DNA of 64,000 nucleotides from Lachnospiraceae bacterium (lineage in GTDB: Bacteria > Bacillota > Clostridia > Lachnospirales > Lachnospiraceae). The stretch lies in contig JAFUAB010000043.1 of assembly GCA_017460885.1 (NCBI GenBank), positions 1 to 64,000 on the forward strand, in the 5' to 3' direction. The notes beneath the pieces were generated by a model. The model made no database searches, was not told the origin of the DNA, and worked only from the letters and a program-made list of their open reading frames with translations. The translations under genes were made by a program, and so were the position numbers. Of the stretch, positions 1-6,778 are shown piece after piece (position 1 is the first letter of the stretch; each line of letters begins with the position of its first letter).

Positions 1-1
1 G

Positions 2-232
2 AATGATTTCAGACATTGGGTTTATGCAGTTTTCCTGGAGCTGATCGAGGAGAATAAAGATGCGGATGATGAACTGTCGGATGCATTGCTGCCGTATATC
101 TACCGGGAGGGCAACTGTTCAAACTGCCGCAGGCGGATCGTGGAACACATAAAACGCAGGGGCATTCTTGCTCCGGACGTTAGGAAAGAATGCATATACG
201 ACTGTAACGAGAATATACATGCCCTGGTGTGA
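2..232 (+). CDS. C-terminal fragment of an unrecognised protein (cut by window edge)
   Basis: An open frame enters from the left edge and runs 76 residues to a TGA at 230-232, so only the C-terminus is visible. The start lies outside the window. The tail is charged and carries a Cys-x2-Cys pair (CSNCRRR) followed by two more cysteines (ECIYDC), which could bind metal. Low-complexity sequence is absent and codon use resembles the neighbours, so I take it as a real gene end. No family is recognised. It sits on the mobile-element side of the tRNA-Ser junction and converges on the gene at 251-1513, so it may be element cargo. Confidence 0.55.
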   Translation, partial: NDFRHWVYAVFLELIEENKDADDELSDALLPYIYREGNCSNCRRRIVEHIKRRGILAPDVRKECIYDCNENIHALV

Positions 233-250
233 TGCGTTTACGGTTTTCCT

Positions 251-1513
251 TCAGGACAGCAATTCATCGTTTTTTCGGATAAACTCCTTCAAAATGGATT
301 CCTGCACGTCGGCTTCCGCGGCATCATATTTTTCATAGTATTCATCACGCAGATCCTTTAATTTATCTGCAAGCATAGTGTTTGCGGGAACTGTTTTTCT
401 TCTGATGCGGCCATAGAGTCGGTTGTAGGCTTTGATATATTCCTGATAAACCGGGTGTTCTTTCAGCCGATCCTGGTATTGCTTCCGGCTGGCATACTCA
501 TAGCAGGTTGTCTTGGTATCACGGTACTGTCTTGAACAGCAGGTTTGTTTAGACCCCCACTTTGTCTTGAAATAGCCACCGCACAGAGCACACTTGCGTA
601 GGATCGTGTTTGATGACGAAAGGTTATCAATGGCTTCGATTACCAGCTTTTTTAATGACGGAAAAGCATATCCGTACACGTTACTGATCTCGACTCCGTG
701 ATTGTCGATCAGGAAGTCGTCCCAGTTCTCCGGCTCACCGTGTTCGTTGTCCTCGCCCGTGCGATGCGTATTAAACAGGCTGATCTTGTGAAGCGCAGCA
801 TATATCTTATATAATTCCGCGGATTCATCGGACGTGACAGGAACGTGAAGTTCTTCTGGACGCATAAATATCGAATAAACGGCTGTTCGCGCCTGCTCAT
901 AATATTCCCGAAAATGTGAGACTTCTTTAGCAAGTGATGAGAATATTGTGTCGGTTAAATAATCGTTTTCTTTTCCCTCTTCGATAAAATGCTTTCCGTT
1001 CCACAGCTGATTCAGCGTCATCTGAAAAAATGGATAGATGTAGCTGATGGCAGGCTTAATGTTGACGGCTTCTTTAAGGCATTTCAGTACATTTTCTGCC
1101 AACTCATCCAGATGATTCAACACATCTGCTTTATATGGGATGCGATACAGTGTATGGCTTTCTTCGAATAAACTCTTATTTTTCAGATCAAGGAATGAAA
1201 AATAATCAAATGCCTTTTCTATATATTGAAAAGCATCCAGGGTTTTGGGAGAGTCAGAGGCATTAAAATCCAGAAGACTCATCCAGATAGAATCCTGAGG
1301 AACATCCTTGATCAGATAGAAAGAAATCACCTCTTTAGGTGTCGGATCATCATCGTCATCGTATATGTCGTAGTCCGCATCCTCAAAGTCGTCATCGGAG
1401 GTATATGTTGCGGTGAACACGAGGCTCTCGGTGTGCTTTGAATAATTGATCTCGTGTTTGTAACGGCTAATGTCATATTGAATGATTTCTTTTGAAAAAA
1501 TATCCGGTATCAT
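251..1513 (-). CDS. Zinc-ribbon-like protein, resembles DUF6076 family
   Basis: 420 residues with an ATG at 1513. The N-terminus has a strongly acidic stretch at about residues 40-57 (DDDFEDADYD, then DDDDD). Around residues 308-340 there is a cysteine cluster (CALCGGYFKTK, then CCS and TTC) followed by a basic helical tail rich in Arg, Lys and Tyr. This layout, a helical N-terminal body with a C-terminal zinc knuckle, resembles DUF6076 proteins, which are common in Clostridia and often sit in mobile elements. Their function is unknown. It lies two genes upstream of the excisionase and integrase, on the opposite strand, and is probably element cargo. The family assignment is from memory of the cysteine pattern and is moderate. 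Confidence 0.65.
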   Translation of the reverse strand: MIPDIFSKEIIQYDISRYKHEINYSKHTESLVFTATYTSDDDFEDADYDIYDDDDDPTPKEVISFYLIKDVPQDSIWMSLLDFNASDSPKTLDAFQYIEKAFDYFSFLDLKNKSLFEESHTLYRIPYKADVLNHLDELAENVLKCLKEAVNIKPAISYIYPFFQMTLNQLWNGKHFIEEGKENDYLTDTIFSSLAKEVSHFREYYEQARTAVYSIFMRPEELHVPVTSDESAELYKIYAALHKISLFNTHRTGEDNEHGEPENWDDFLIDNHGVEISNVYGYAFPSLKKLVIEAIDNLSSSNTILRKCALCGGYFKTKWGSKQTCCSRQYRDTKTTCYEYASRKQYQDRLKEHPVYQEYIKAYNRLYGRIRRKTVPANTMLADKLKDLRDEYYEKYDAAEADVQESILKEFIRKNDELLS

Positions 1514-1598
1514 CTTTGGCTCCTATCATTCGATTATTTACTTCATAGATTGTACATCAAAACAATGATTGCCGCAATAAAATTATTTTGAAATTGTG

Positions 1599-1627
1599 TT
1601 GACATGTATCAGATGCGATGATATGAT
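1599..1627 (+). promoter_or_regulatory. Sigma-A-type promoter for excisionase-integrase pair
   Basis: A perfect -35 TTGACA at 1599-1604 and a -10 TATGAT at 1622-1627 are separated by 17 bp. The expected transcript start is near 1634, about 50 bases before the excisionase ATG. It is the only strong promoter seen between the divergent gene ending upstream at 1513 and the xis/int pair. Direct GATG-type repeats overlap the -10 region and could be a repressor or excisionase site, but that is speculative. Confidence 0.7.
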
Positions 1628-1684
1628 AGTCAATGTATTTAGATAGTAAATATAACAATATTGACAGAAAGGAGGCCGGGCGAT

Positions 1685-1894
1685 ATGGATGAAATGATGG
1701 AAAGGGCTTATCATAACTTTTTCACCGAATATCCTGATGTCGTGTCCGTCGAGGATCTGAGCCATATGCTTAATATATGCAAGGTCAAGGCATATGATCT
1801 CGTAAAGACCGGTCAGGTCCGCGGCGTGAAGATCGGGCATGTCTACAGGATACCGAAGAAGTCCGTTTATCAGTATCTTGACTTATCATCGTAG
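1685..1894 (+). CDS. Excisionase-family DNA-binding protein (MerR-like helix-turn-helix)
   Basis: 69 residues. I start at the ATG at 1685 because a strong GAAAGGAGG ribosome site at 1667-1675 lies just before it. The upstream in-frame TTG at 1661 overlaps that site and is rejected. The sequence VSVEDLSHMLNICKVKAYDLVKTGQVRGVKIGHVYRIPK is, in pieces, the helix_turn_helix_17/excisionase fold: a winged helix that reads DNA and then an Arg-Ile-Pro strand. Such proteins steer a tyrosine integrase toward excision. It is 17 bp upstream of the integrase and clearly in one operon with it. Confidence in the family is high; the excision role is inferred from context. Confidence 0.85.
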   Translation: MDEMMERAYHNFFTEYPDVVSVEDLSHMLNICKVKAYDLVKTGQVRGVKIGHVYRIPKKSVYQYLDLSS

Positions 1895-1911
1895 GGAGGA
1901 GGTGAGAATAA

Positions 1912-3132
1912 TTGGCAACAGTTACTGTTCAGCCCAAAGGGAAATGCTGGTATTCCGTGATCAGCTATAAGGATCAGAATGGAAAGTGGCGGAATAAGAT
2001 GCAGACCACGGGGCTTACGATCAAAGGTAACAAGAAGCGGGCGGAAAAGATTGCGGCAGAGCGTCTGGCAGCCTTTGAGGAACCGGAGCAGCTTGATGAG
2101 AACGATCCGTATCTCGCGGATTATCTGAGAAGCTGGCTTAAGTTTGTTGAGAACCGTGTGGAGATATCCACATACAATGGCTATGCTTCTTCTGTTGAGT
2201 GTGTTCTTGTTCCGTATTTTGAACCAAAGAAGATCAAGCTTAAGAATCTGACCCTGAGAGATGCTCAACAGTTCTATGATGAACTGATGGCAAGTGATCG
2301 TGGAAGAGGCGGGAAAGCACCGCAGCCGACTACGATCAGGCGGTACCATGCTGCGCTTCATGCCGCACTGGAGCACGCCGTAAAGATGGAGATGATCGAT
2401 TTCAATCCGACAGACAGGGTTGATCTGCCAAAACAGAAGCAGATCATGCACAATACCTTTACGGAGGAACAACTGAGAAGGCTGAACAGACTTCTGGAGG
2501 ATGAAGATATCGGCCCCTTAATCCTGTTTGACTCTGTGTATGGCTTAAGACGCAGTGAGATGTGCGGCCTTCGCTGGAAGTCGATTGATTTCGAGCATGA
2601 TCTGTTTACAGTGGACCATACTGTTGTCATGGTCAAAGGGAAAGACGGCAAAAAGCAAATGATCAGAAAAGACCGCACGAAGAATAAGAGCAGTTGCAGA
2701 ACGCTCCCTCTCACGCCGGAGATCCGCAGTATGTTCTTCGAACTTCGCAGACGGCAGGAAGAGTACCGGGAACTGTTTGGAGCAGGATACAATGAAGCGG
2801 ATTCGGAATATGTCTTTGTGGATATGCTCGGGAATCTGATCAGACCTGATTATCTGTCGCGGAAATACTCAAGGCTCAGGGATAAGTATGATCTGCCCCA
2901 TGTTACGCTTCATGAGATCCGTCACACCGTTGCAACGCTGCTCCTGAAGCATAAGGTACCGATGAAGTATGTGCAGGTTACGCTGGGGCACAGTGATATT
3001 TCGACTACGGCGAACACATACATGCACGCGGCAGCGGATGAGGCGGCACATGAGACCGCAGGCGTAATGACGAATATCCTGTATGGAGAAAATGAAAAGG
3101 AAGGAAATGACAAAAATGAGAGTCAGCCCTGA
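1912..3132 (+). CDS. Tyrosine recombinase / integrase of a mobile element
   Basis: 406 residues. The start is a TTG at 1912 directly after a very strong GGGAGGAGGTGAG ribosome site. Domains in order are an N-terminal arm-type DNA-binding domain (about 1-55), a SAM-like core-binding domain (about 65-165), and a catalytic domain with all expected residues: R213 (GLRRSE), H334 and R337 (HEIRH), H360 (LGHSD) and nucleophile Y370 (NTYMH). It is full length and looks functional. It ends 44 bp from the 3' end of tRNA-Ser and next to a duplicated 54-bp tRNA segment, which identifies that tRNA as its likely attachment site. This is the Tn916/ICE-type arrangement of xis-int at an element end. Confidence 0.93.
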   Translation: MATVTVQPKGKCWYSVISYKDQNGKWRNKMQTTGLTIKGNKKRAEKIAAERLAAFEEPEQLDENDPYLADYLRSWLKFVENRVEISTYNGYASSVECVLVPYFEPKKIKLKNLTLRDAQQFYDELMASDRGRGGKAPQPTTIRRYHAALHAALEHAVKMEMIDFNPTDRVDLPKQKQIMHNTFTEEQLRRLNRLLEDEDIGPLILFDSVYGLRRSEMCGLRWKSIDFEHDLFTVDHTVVMVKGKDGKKQMIRKDRTKNKSSCRTLPLTPEIRSMFFELRRRQEEYRELFGAGYNEADSEYVFVDMLGNLIRPDYLSRKYSRLRDKYDLPHVTLHEIRHTVATLLLKHKVPMKYVQVTLGHSDISTTANTYMHAAADEAAHETAGVMTNILYGENEKEGNDKNESQP

Positions 3133-3140
3133 AAGGATGA

Positions 3141-3172
3141 AAAACGGGCTTCACCAAACTGATGAAGCCCGT
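3141..3172 (-). terminator. Intrinsic terminator of tRNA-Ser
   Basis: A perfect 10-bp stem pairs 3144-3153 with 3163-3172 around a 9-base loop. Read on the minus strand it is followed by a run of T, as expected just past the tRNA 3' end at 3177. Read on the plus strand it lies after the integrase stop but lacks a U-tract, so it may only partly stop integrase transcripts. Confidence 0.8.
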
Positions 3173-3176
3173 CTGA

Positions 3177-3265
3177 CGGAGTCGGAGGGATTTGAACCCT
3201 CGCGCCGCTTGCGCGACCTGCCGCATTTCGAGTGCGGTCCCTTCGGCCAGCTTGGGTACGACTCC
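3177..3265 (-). tRNA. tRNA-Ser (anticodon CGA)
   Basis: The minus strand gives a complete class II tRNA. The acceptor stem GGAGTCG pairs with CGACTCC and the discriminator is G. The D-arm region is CCCAAGCTGGCCGAAGGG. The anticodon stem CCGCA/TGCGG holds a loop CTCGAAA with anticodon CGA. There is a long variable arm with GCGC stem bases, and a T-arm with loop TTCAAAT. CCA is not encoded. The 5' 40 nucleotides, from the end of the anticodon loop to the 5' end, are part of the 54-bp repeat found again at 3614-3667, so this gene is the attachment site of the integrase next to it. Confidence 0.96.
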
Positions 3266-3279
3266 CCGTTGTAACTTAT
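3226..3279 (-). repeat. att core copy 1 (5' half of tRNA-Ser plus upstream bases)
   Basis: 54 bp identical to 3614-3667. One edge falls in the anticodon loop (TTTCGAG on the plus strand), a classic crossover position for tyrosine integrases. The other edge is 14 bp upstream of the tRNA 5' end. Here the core is joined to a complete tRNA 3' half. Confidence 0.85.
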
Positions 3280-3613
3280 TGGCAACCCGGTCTTCTGAAA
3301 CGAGATTTTTTAGAAATCCTTTTTAGAAAAACGGATCTGCAAGCATTATTGGATTTTGAAAGTACTGTATTTTCAGCGTTTCTAAAGATGTCACATCAAA
3401 TGGTGCATGGTTTTTCGAGTGCCTCCTCTTGGACCTCTTGAGTATCTCTGCTGGTATATTGAAAAACCTTATCTCTCATCTCTCTTCCGATAGAGGTTTC
3501 GGAGAAAGGAGAGAACTACAGGAGAGAACAAAGCGTTTTCGCAAAAATTAAATTATCAAAAGTTCAGTAAAATCAATGGTTTGCAGCAACAGCTGCTCCA
3601 AAAAGCAATTAGT
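3280..3613. mobile_element. 334-bp remnant between two att copies
   Basis: This segment lies between two identical 54-bp tRNA-derived repeats. No convincing reading frame is seen. It contains A/T-rich stretches and a hairpin-like CCGATAGAGGTTTCGGAG near 3488. The simplest reading is the end of an element left after deletion, or the right end of a second, tandem integration. Its presence separates the reconstituted tRNA-Ser from the promoter at 3733-3761. Confidence 0.55.
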
Positions 3614-3667
3614 TTTCGAGTGCGGTCCCTTCGGCCAGCTTGGGTACGACTCCCCGTTGTAACTTAT
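3614..3667 (-). repeat. att core copy 2 (orphan 5' half of tRNA-Ser)
   Basis: The exact 54-bp copy of 3226-3279. It contains tRNA nucleotides 1-40 without the 3' half. A good promoter facing it lies to the right (3733-3761), which suggests this copy is the original chromosomal 5' half of the gene. Confidence 0.85.
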
Positions 3668-3732
3668 GTCTGACAGACAGATCATCGGAATCGGATAAAC
3701 CGGTTTTCCGTTTTGCCGCCGGACAATTACAA

Positions 3733-3761
3733 ATCTTATAATAAATCCTTGAATAAGTCAA
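3733..3761 (-). promoter_or_regulatory. Probable original tRNA-Ser promoter
   Basis: On the minus strand TTGACT (3756-3761) and TAAGAT (3733-3738) are spaced by 17 bp. Transcription would start near 3726 and enter the orphan tRNA half at 3653. No comparable promoter is seen just upstream of the intact tRNA at 3265, so that copy may depend on read-through across the 334-bp insert. Confidence 0.55.
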
Positions 3762-3762
3762 T

Positions 3763-3831
3763 CCCCGATAACGTCGCGGAGTTTCTCCCCATAACATCGG
3801 GAGCTTTTCGCCGATAACGTCGGGAGTGTCT
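3763..3831. repeat. Three short imperfect tandem repeats
   Basis: Three units of 22-24 bp start at about 3763, 3787 and 3809 and share the core CGATAACGTCGGGAG. Two of them contain a small CCGA/TCGG inverted repeat. They lie downstream of the membrane-protein gene ending at 3849 and have no evident coding role. Confidence 0.5.
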
Positions 3832-3848
3832 CGCGCAAACGGAGCGGA

Positions 3849-5396
3849 TCACAGATATTTTCCCAGTTCAATGCCGGAATCGCGTCTGACATATATCGTA
3901 AAGGTTCCGCAATCGCCGGATTCGTATTCGGAATCCTCCAGTCCGAGATATTCGTATGCGTGATATTCCCAATGCCTGTCCTGCTGATTGTATGCAACTA
4001 TGACATCGAAGTCATTGAGATCATCCGCTTCGGGCTGGCTTGAAACATAGTGTATATAATGGTGGTATTCCACCGGGTGGATGTCATATGAACCGGTCTC
4101 CCATATCGGGGTCATTTCATATACATTGTCATAGCCTGCAAGCAGATCGCAGGCATAGATCGTATACCCTACTTCGTAGTACAGACAGGACAGTATTTTC
4201 GCGTCCGGTTTATCCGCAGAGATCTCTTTTACCGTCTGAAGCATATTTGTAGTTCCGATACCTCTGTATCTGTAGTAGTTTCCCTCGATCAGAACGCCCC
4301 GGAAATGCGCTAGCAGCATAAGCCCTGCCGCAATATAATAAATCCTCAGTCGTACCCTTCCGATGTCCATATGAACCGGCACGAGGACGATGTAGAATGT
4401 TGCAAAGCCGATCATAAAGGGCAAAAGGTACCGCTCTGTTATTCCCGTTGAACGATAGAGATAAAATTGAGGAAGGATGAATGCCGCCAGAAGGATCGCT
4501 TCCTTCCATATCTTTAATGCTTCCATATCCCTGGAAATGATGATGACCGACATCAGTCCTCCGAATATGACGATCCATTTCATATCGGATGTCAGTCCCT
4601 CTGTAATGGGTCCGAATCCGGAGGATTCACCGAGATAGTCCTGTCCGATCACAAAAAGAATAAAGGATACTTCCGCAACAAAGATCATTGCCAGCGTGAT
4701 CAGATAGACTACCGGAACAGAATGGAATATTTCCGGCATCAGTTTTTGGGGAGATCTTAGGTCCGTATTTCCCGGAAAGCGGAAGTATATCACATACAGT
4801 ATGATAAACGGGATCAGTACAATAAAGGATTCTTTGTACAGACTCATGATCAGATAAGACATAATACTTGTCACCGCATATGATAAGCGGTCGGTTTTGA
4901 GATATCTGATCATCAGTATCATACCCGTGGCGAACCACAGAGTTGTGACGATTTCGTGAGTTCCGAGCTTCCACCAGGTACATGACTGGTATCCGATCAT
5001 GGAGATCAGAACCGCAGCGTATGAACGGATTATCCCCGCACCCATTTCCCTGAACATATAGTAAAGCAGGATAAATGTTATAGTAGTCTTAATGAAGGCC
5101 CAGATATAATAGAGCCTGATATTGTCTCCGAGAAAATACATGAATATGCCGCGCATGGTCAGATACAGCGGTCTTAATCTGCCCGATTCAAGATTTCCGA
5201 GGTTATATTCGGAGATCAGATCCCATAGCGGGACTTTGTTGACACGAAGCAGATAGGTCCACATGAGAAATTCGTGATCATCTACCGGGTGCCATCCTGA
5301 ATTGGGAGTGATCAGGATGAGCATGATCCCGCCCGTTACAAACAGAGAGAGTATGATTATGAGCAACAGCTCCTTGGCTTTTCCGATATTTTTCAT
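3849..5396 (-). CDS. Polytopic membrane protein, GT-C glycosyltransferase-like
   Basis: 515 residues. The N-terminus is one membrane helix followed by an extracytoplasmic loop with WHPVDDHEFLMW; an acidic motif after the first helix is typical of GT-C glycosyltransferases that use lipid-linked sugars. Many hydrophobic helices follow up to about residue 385, then a soluble C-terminal domain ends in GTFTIYVRR. Three other genes in the window (18077, 21302, 46164) share this build. The substrate is unknown and no Pfam family is firmly recognised. The ATG at 5396 lacks a strong ribosome site. The gene stands alone on the minus strand, divergent from pfk. Confidence 0.7.
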   Translation of the reverse strand: MKNIGKAKELLLIIILSLFVTGGIMLILITPNSGWHPVDDHEFLMWTYLLRVNKVPLWDLISEYNLGNLESGRLRPLYLTMRGIFMYFLGDNIRLYYIWAFIKTTITFILLYYMFREMGAGIIRSYAAVLISMIGYQSCTWWKLGTHEIVTTLWFATGMILMIRYLKTDRLSYAVTSIMSYLIMSLYKESFIVLIPFIILYVIYFRFPGNTDLRSPQKLMPEIFHSVPVVYLITLAMIFVAEVSFILFVIGQDYLGESSGFGPITEGLTSDMKWIVIFGGLMSVIIISRDMEALKIWKEAILLAAFILPQFYLYRSTGITERYLLPFMIGFATFYIVLVPVHMDIGRVRLRIYYIAAGLMLLAHFRGVLIEGNYYRYRGIGTTNMLQTVKEISADKPDAKILSCLYYEVGYTIYACDLLAGYDNVYEMTPIWETGSYDIHPVEYHHYIHYVSSQPEADDLNDFDVIVAYNQQDRHWEYHAYEYLGLEDSEYESGDCGTFTIYVRRDSGIELGKYL

Positions 5397-5492
5397 AATA
5401 GATTCAGTTTATCACTTAGGGCTGAAGGCGGTCTACTCTTTTTGGGAAATGCCGGTCAGATCAGGCTTCCGCTGAACAAGGGGGTTCGGTTA

Positions 5493-5522
5493 TTTACGGA
5501 GGATCGGGGTGTATGGTATAAT
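5493..5522 (+). promoter_or_regulatory. Extended -10 promoter for pfk
   Basis: TATAAT at 5517-5522 is preceded by TG-G (extended -10). A weak -35 TTTACG at 5493-5498 is 18 bp upstream. The predicted start near 5529 falls inside the first arm of the hairpin array, so the mRNA leader consists almost entirely of the array. Confidence 0.7.
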
Positions 5523-5524
5523 TA

Positions 5525-5666
5525 AGTCTTGAAATGCATCCGTGCATTTCAAAACAGACTTTGATTACATCCGTGTAATCAGTCTTGAAATGCATCCGTG
5601 CATTTCAATACAGACTTTGATTATATCCATATAATCAGTCTTGAAATGCATCCATGCATTCGCTTG
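5525..5666 (+). repeat. ATCCRT-loop hairpin array 1 (pfk leader)
   Basis: About 2.5 copies of a 56-bp unit start at 5525, 5581 and 5637. Each unit has hairpin A, with outer arms AGTCT/AGACT and inner arms GAAATGC/GCATTTC around loop ATCCGT, and hairpin B, with arms GATTAC/GTAATC. In the second B copy the closing C-G pair has become T-A on both sides (GATTAT/ATAATC), a compensatory change. The loop reads ATCCGT or ATCCAT in all five. The last A copy lacks its outer 3' arm. The array ends about 25 bases before the AGGAGG site of pfk. Confidence 0.85.
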
Positions 5667-5702
5667 TTATAGTTAAAGTAAATTATCACCAGGAGGGCTA
5701 AG

Positions 5703-6776
5703 ATGAAGAGAATCGGTATTCTGACCAGTGGGGGCGACTGTCAGGCACTTAATGCGGCCATGAGAGGATTGGTAAAGTGTCTGGATGTAAGCGGAGAGAA
5801 CATTGAGATCTATGGATTTATAGACGGTTATAAGGGGTTGATCTACGGTGATTTTCAGATGCTTACCGGTCATGATTTTTCGGGTATTCTGACAAGGGGC
5901 GGTACGATCCTCGGTACATCCAGAACACCGTTTAAGACAATACGTGAACCTGATGCCAATGGCCTTGATAAGGTTGAGGCCATGAAGCAGAATTATTACA
6001 AGCTTAAACTGGATGTTATAGTCATCCTTGGCGGCAACGGTACACATAAGACTGCGAACCTCCTCAGAGAGGAAGGACTGAATGTCGTAACACTGCCCAA
6101 GACGATCGACAACGATCTGTGGGGTACGGATATGACCTTCGGATTCCAGAGTGCCGTAAATATCGCAACAGAGGCTATCGATTGCATACATACCACAGCG
6201 GCATCCCACGGACGCATCTTTATCATAGAGATCATGGGACATAAGGTTGGATGGCTTCCGCTCAATGCCGGTATGGCAGGCGGTGCCGATATCATACTGC
6301 TGCCGGAGATACCTTATGACATTGATAAGGTCGTAGAGGCTATTGAGGCCAGAGACAAGAGAGGCAGCAAGTTTACCATCATGGTAGTTGCGGAGGGTGC
6401 GATATCCAAGGAGGATGCGGCCCTTTCCAAGAAGGATCTCAAGAAGAAAATGGAGAATTATCCGTATCCCTCGGTTTCCTATGAGGTGGCTGACAAGATA
6501 CAGAAGAAGACCGGTAAAGAGGTCAGGGTTACCGTTCCCGGACATACTCAGCGCGGCGGAAGCCCCTGTCCTTACGACAGGGTATTTGCTACCAGACTTG
6601 GTGCAGAGGCCGGCAAGCTGATACTTAACGGTGAATACGGTTTTATGGTTGGATATAAGAACAGAGAGATAGTTAAGGTGCCTTTGGATGATGTTGCAGG
6701 CAAGCTCAAGACCCTTTCTCCCGATGCTACGATCATCCAGGAAGCCAAGATGATAGGGATCAGCTTTGGTGATTAA
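5703..6776 (+). CDS. pfkA: 6-phosphofructokinase (ATP or PPi donor uncertain)
   Basis: 357 residues, with a ribosome site AGGAGG at 5691-5696. It phosphorylates fructose 6-phosphate in glycolysis, in the cytoplasm. Visible motifs are the phosphate-binding TSGGDCQALNAA (residues 9-20), the donor-site GGNGTHKT (110-117), the catalytic PKTIDND (132-138) and a C-terminal PGHTQRGG. Residue K133 replaces the Gly of classic ATP enzymes, as in the PPi/long group of PFKs. The position that is Asp in PPi enzymes is Gly (G113), as in ATP users. This Gly/Lys combination occurs in ATP-dependent members of that group, so ATP is favoured but not proven. It heads a tight run with dnaX (2-bp gap) and has the hairpin-array leader. 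Confidence 0.93.
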   Translation: MKRIGILTSGGDCQALNAAMRGLVKCLDVSGENIEIYGFIDGYKGLIYGDFQMLTGHDFSGILTRGGTILGTSRTPFKTIREPDANGLDKVEAMKQNYYKLKLDVIVILGGNGTHKTANLLREEGLNVVTLPKTIDNDLWGTDMTFGFQSAVNIATEAIDCIHTTAASHGRIFIIEIMGHKVGWLPLNAGMAGGADIILLPEIPYDIDKVVEAIEARDKRGSKFTIMVVAEGAISKEDAALSKKDLKKKMENYPYPSVSYEVADKIQKKTGKEVRVTVPGHTQRGGSPCPYDRVFATRLGAEAGKLILNGEYGFMVGYKNREIVKVPLDDVAGKLKTLSPDATIIQEAKMIGISFGD

Positions 6777-6778
6777 GC

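Noticed and set aside
5525..5666. CRISPR-like or intrinsic terminator reading of the ATCCRT hairpins
   Set aside because: No spacers and no T-run after any hairpin; the units are direct tandem repeats in a leader with covarying arms.
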